From Polyporus tsugae (Eukaryota > Basidiomycota > Agaricomycetes > Polyporales > Polyporaceae): a stretch of 64,000 nt of DNA. This document shows, one piece after another, positions 63,338 to 64,000 of this stretch. Numbering within the stretch: the first letter of the stretch is position 1; every line of letters begins with the position of its first letter. Below the pieces are notes generated by a model. That model saw nothing but the letters and a program-made list of their open reading frames with translations. It was not told the DNA's origin and made no database searches. The translations under genes were made by a program, and so were the position numbers. The stretch is taken from the NCBI GenBank assembly GCA_024305745.1, contig JAHRBS010000013.1:1488001-1552000 (forward strand), in the 5' to 3' direction.

Positions 63338-64000
63338 ATGGGCAACACATCCTCAAACCCCCAATCTGCCCACTCCCGCCTCGACTCTCCCGCGCGTTCT
63401 TCTCACCACTCGCCCATCCGCGGCGGCTCTCCGAACCCGTCTTCCGCCTCGTACAGAGTACACCGCTCCCTCCGGCACAAGAAGAAGTCGCTCGAGCTCC
63501 CCGATCTGGCATCCCTCACCCTCACACCCGCCTCCTCGACGCCCGCGTCGGTGTCGGTGTCGCCGCACCCGGCCCACCGGCGCCCGCGCGCGTCGTCTCC
63601 GATCCCGATCCCCACCTCGGCGAACCTGCCCCCGCAGACGTTCCGCCCCCAGAACAACATGCCGTCGGCCGCGCGCATTGACCGCATAGCCGACGGCCGC
63701 TCGCGCTACAAGCACTCCCTCAGCGCGTTCGCGTCGACGCGCTCCTTCCAGAGCACCGTCGCCCAGGACTCCCCGCCCCGGAGCGAGGCACCCCTGAGGA
63801 ACGAGTTCGTCCCGGAGGTCGTGCACAGCACGATCCCGATCGCGCTCTTGAAGGCCGAGGAGGATGTGCACAGGCTTGAGCCCGTCAACACCAAGATCGT
63901 CTGGAGGGGCGGAGGGAAGAAGGTGATCCTGATCCGTGCGGGACATGACAATTGGCAGGGGCGACAGCCGATGGAATACGAGTGAGTACCTTGATGTTTC
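63338..64000 (+). CDS. AMPK/SNF1 beta subunit, 5' part
   Basis: The beta subunit scaffolds the AMP-activated/SNF1 kinase trimer and targets it to membranes or glycogen. The first exon runs 63338-63981 (214 codons and two bases), and a GTGAGT donor follows; the rest lies outside the window. MGNTSS is a classic N-myristoylation signal, as in Gal83, Sip2 and AMPK beta. A roughly 175-residue Ser/Pro-rich linker comes before the start of the glycogen-binding (AMPK1_CBM) module: VNTKIVWRGGGKKVILIRAG, then HDNWQGRQPMEYE. The kinase-interacting C-terminal domain must be encoded downstream. Confidence 0.9.

Overview
This is a basidiomycete nuclear genome window, most likely from an Agaricomycete of the wood-decay/polypore type (the order is inference). 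Coding regions are GC-rich and broken by many 45-70 nt GT-AG introns. Recognisable genes are Agaricomycete-like, and one transposon belongs to the Plavaka group, which is typical of mushroom-forming fungi. All gene models were assembled by hand from six-frame translation and splice-site reading, with no database search.

Layout. 1-847 (-): truncated multi-pass membrane gene of a DUF6534-like family. 2511-6724 (+): XPC/Rad4 DNA-damage recognition protein. 6817-9486 (-): Trm61, catalytic subunit of the tRNA m1A58 methyltransferase, divergent from a PAS-domain protein at 10299-11774 (+). 14271-22991: an 8.7-kb Plavaka-type DNA transposon with inverted ends, an apparently intact transposase (18629-22505, -) and a second coiled-coil gene (16351-18304, -). 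23481-24733: a shrunken pogo/Fot1-like element with perfect inverted ends and TA target duplication. 25704-34004: three tandem DUF6534-like genes. 34288-36792 (-): pyruvate decarboxylase containing an 8-nt micro-exon. 38003-39453 (-): secreted, probably GPI-anchored protein with 25-nt and 15-nt exons. 41667-43866 (+): a diverged DUF6534-like gene. 45297-48878 (+): large low-complexity protein of unknown function. 51295-53061 (+): Fus1-like membrane protein with a C-terminal SH3 domain. 55511-58316 (-): FYRN/FYRC chromatin-type protein. 61052-62562 (-): Nta1-like N-terminal amidase, divergent from an AMPK beta subunit at 63338 (+) that runs off the window.

Conserved housekeeping genes (DNA repair, tRNA modification, fermentation, N-degron processing, energy sensing) occupy both ends and parts of the middle. 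Between them, 13-44 kb is an accessory zone of transposons and a locally duplicated membrane-protein family. Nothing ties the genes into one pathway. The strongest candidates for further interest are the intact two-gene Plavaka element, the tandem membrane-protein array with its conserved 26-nt exon, and the micro-exons in pdc and the GPI-protein gene.
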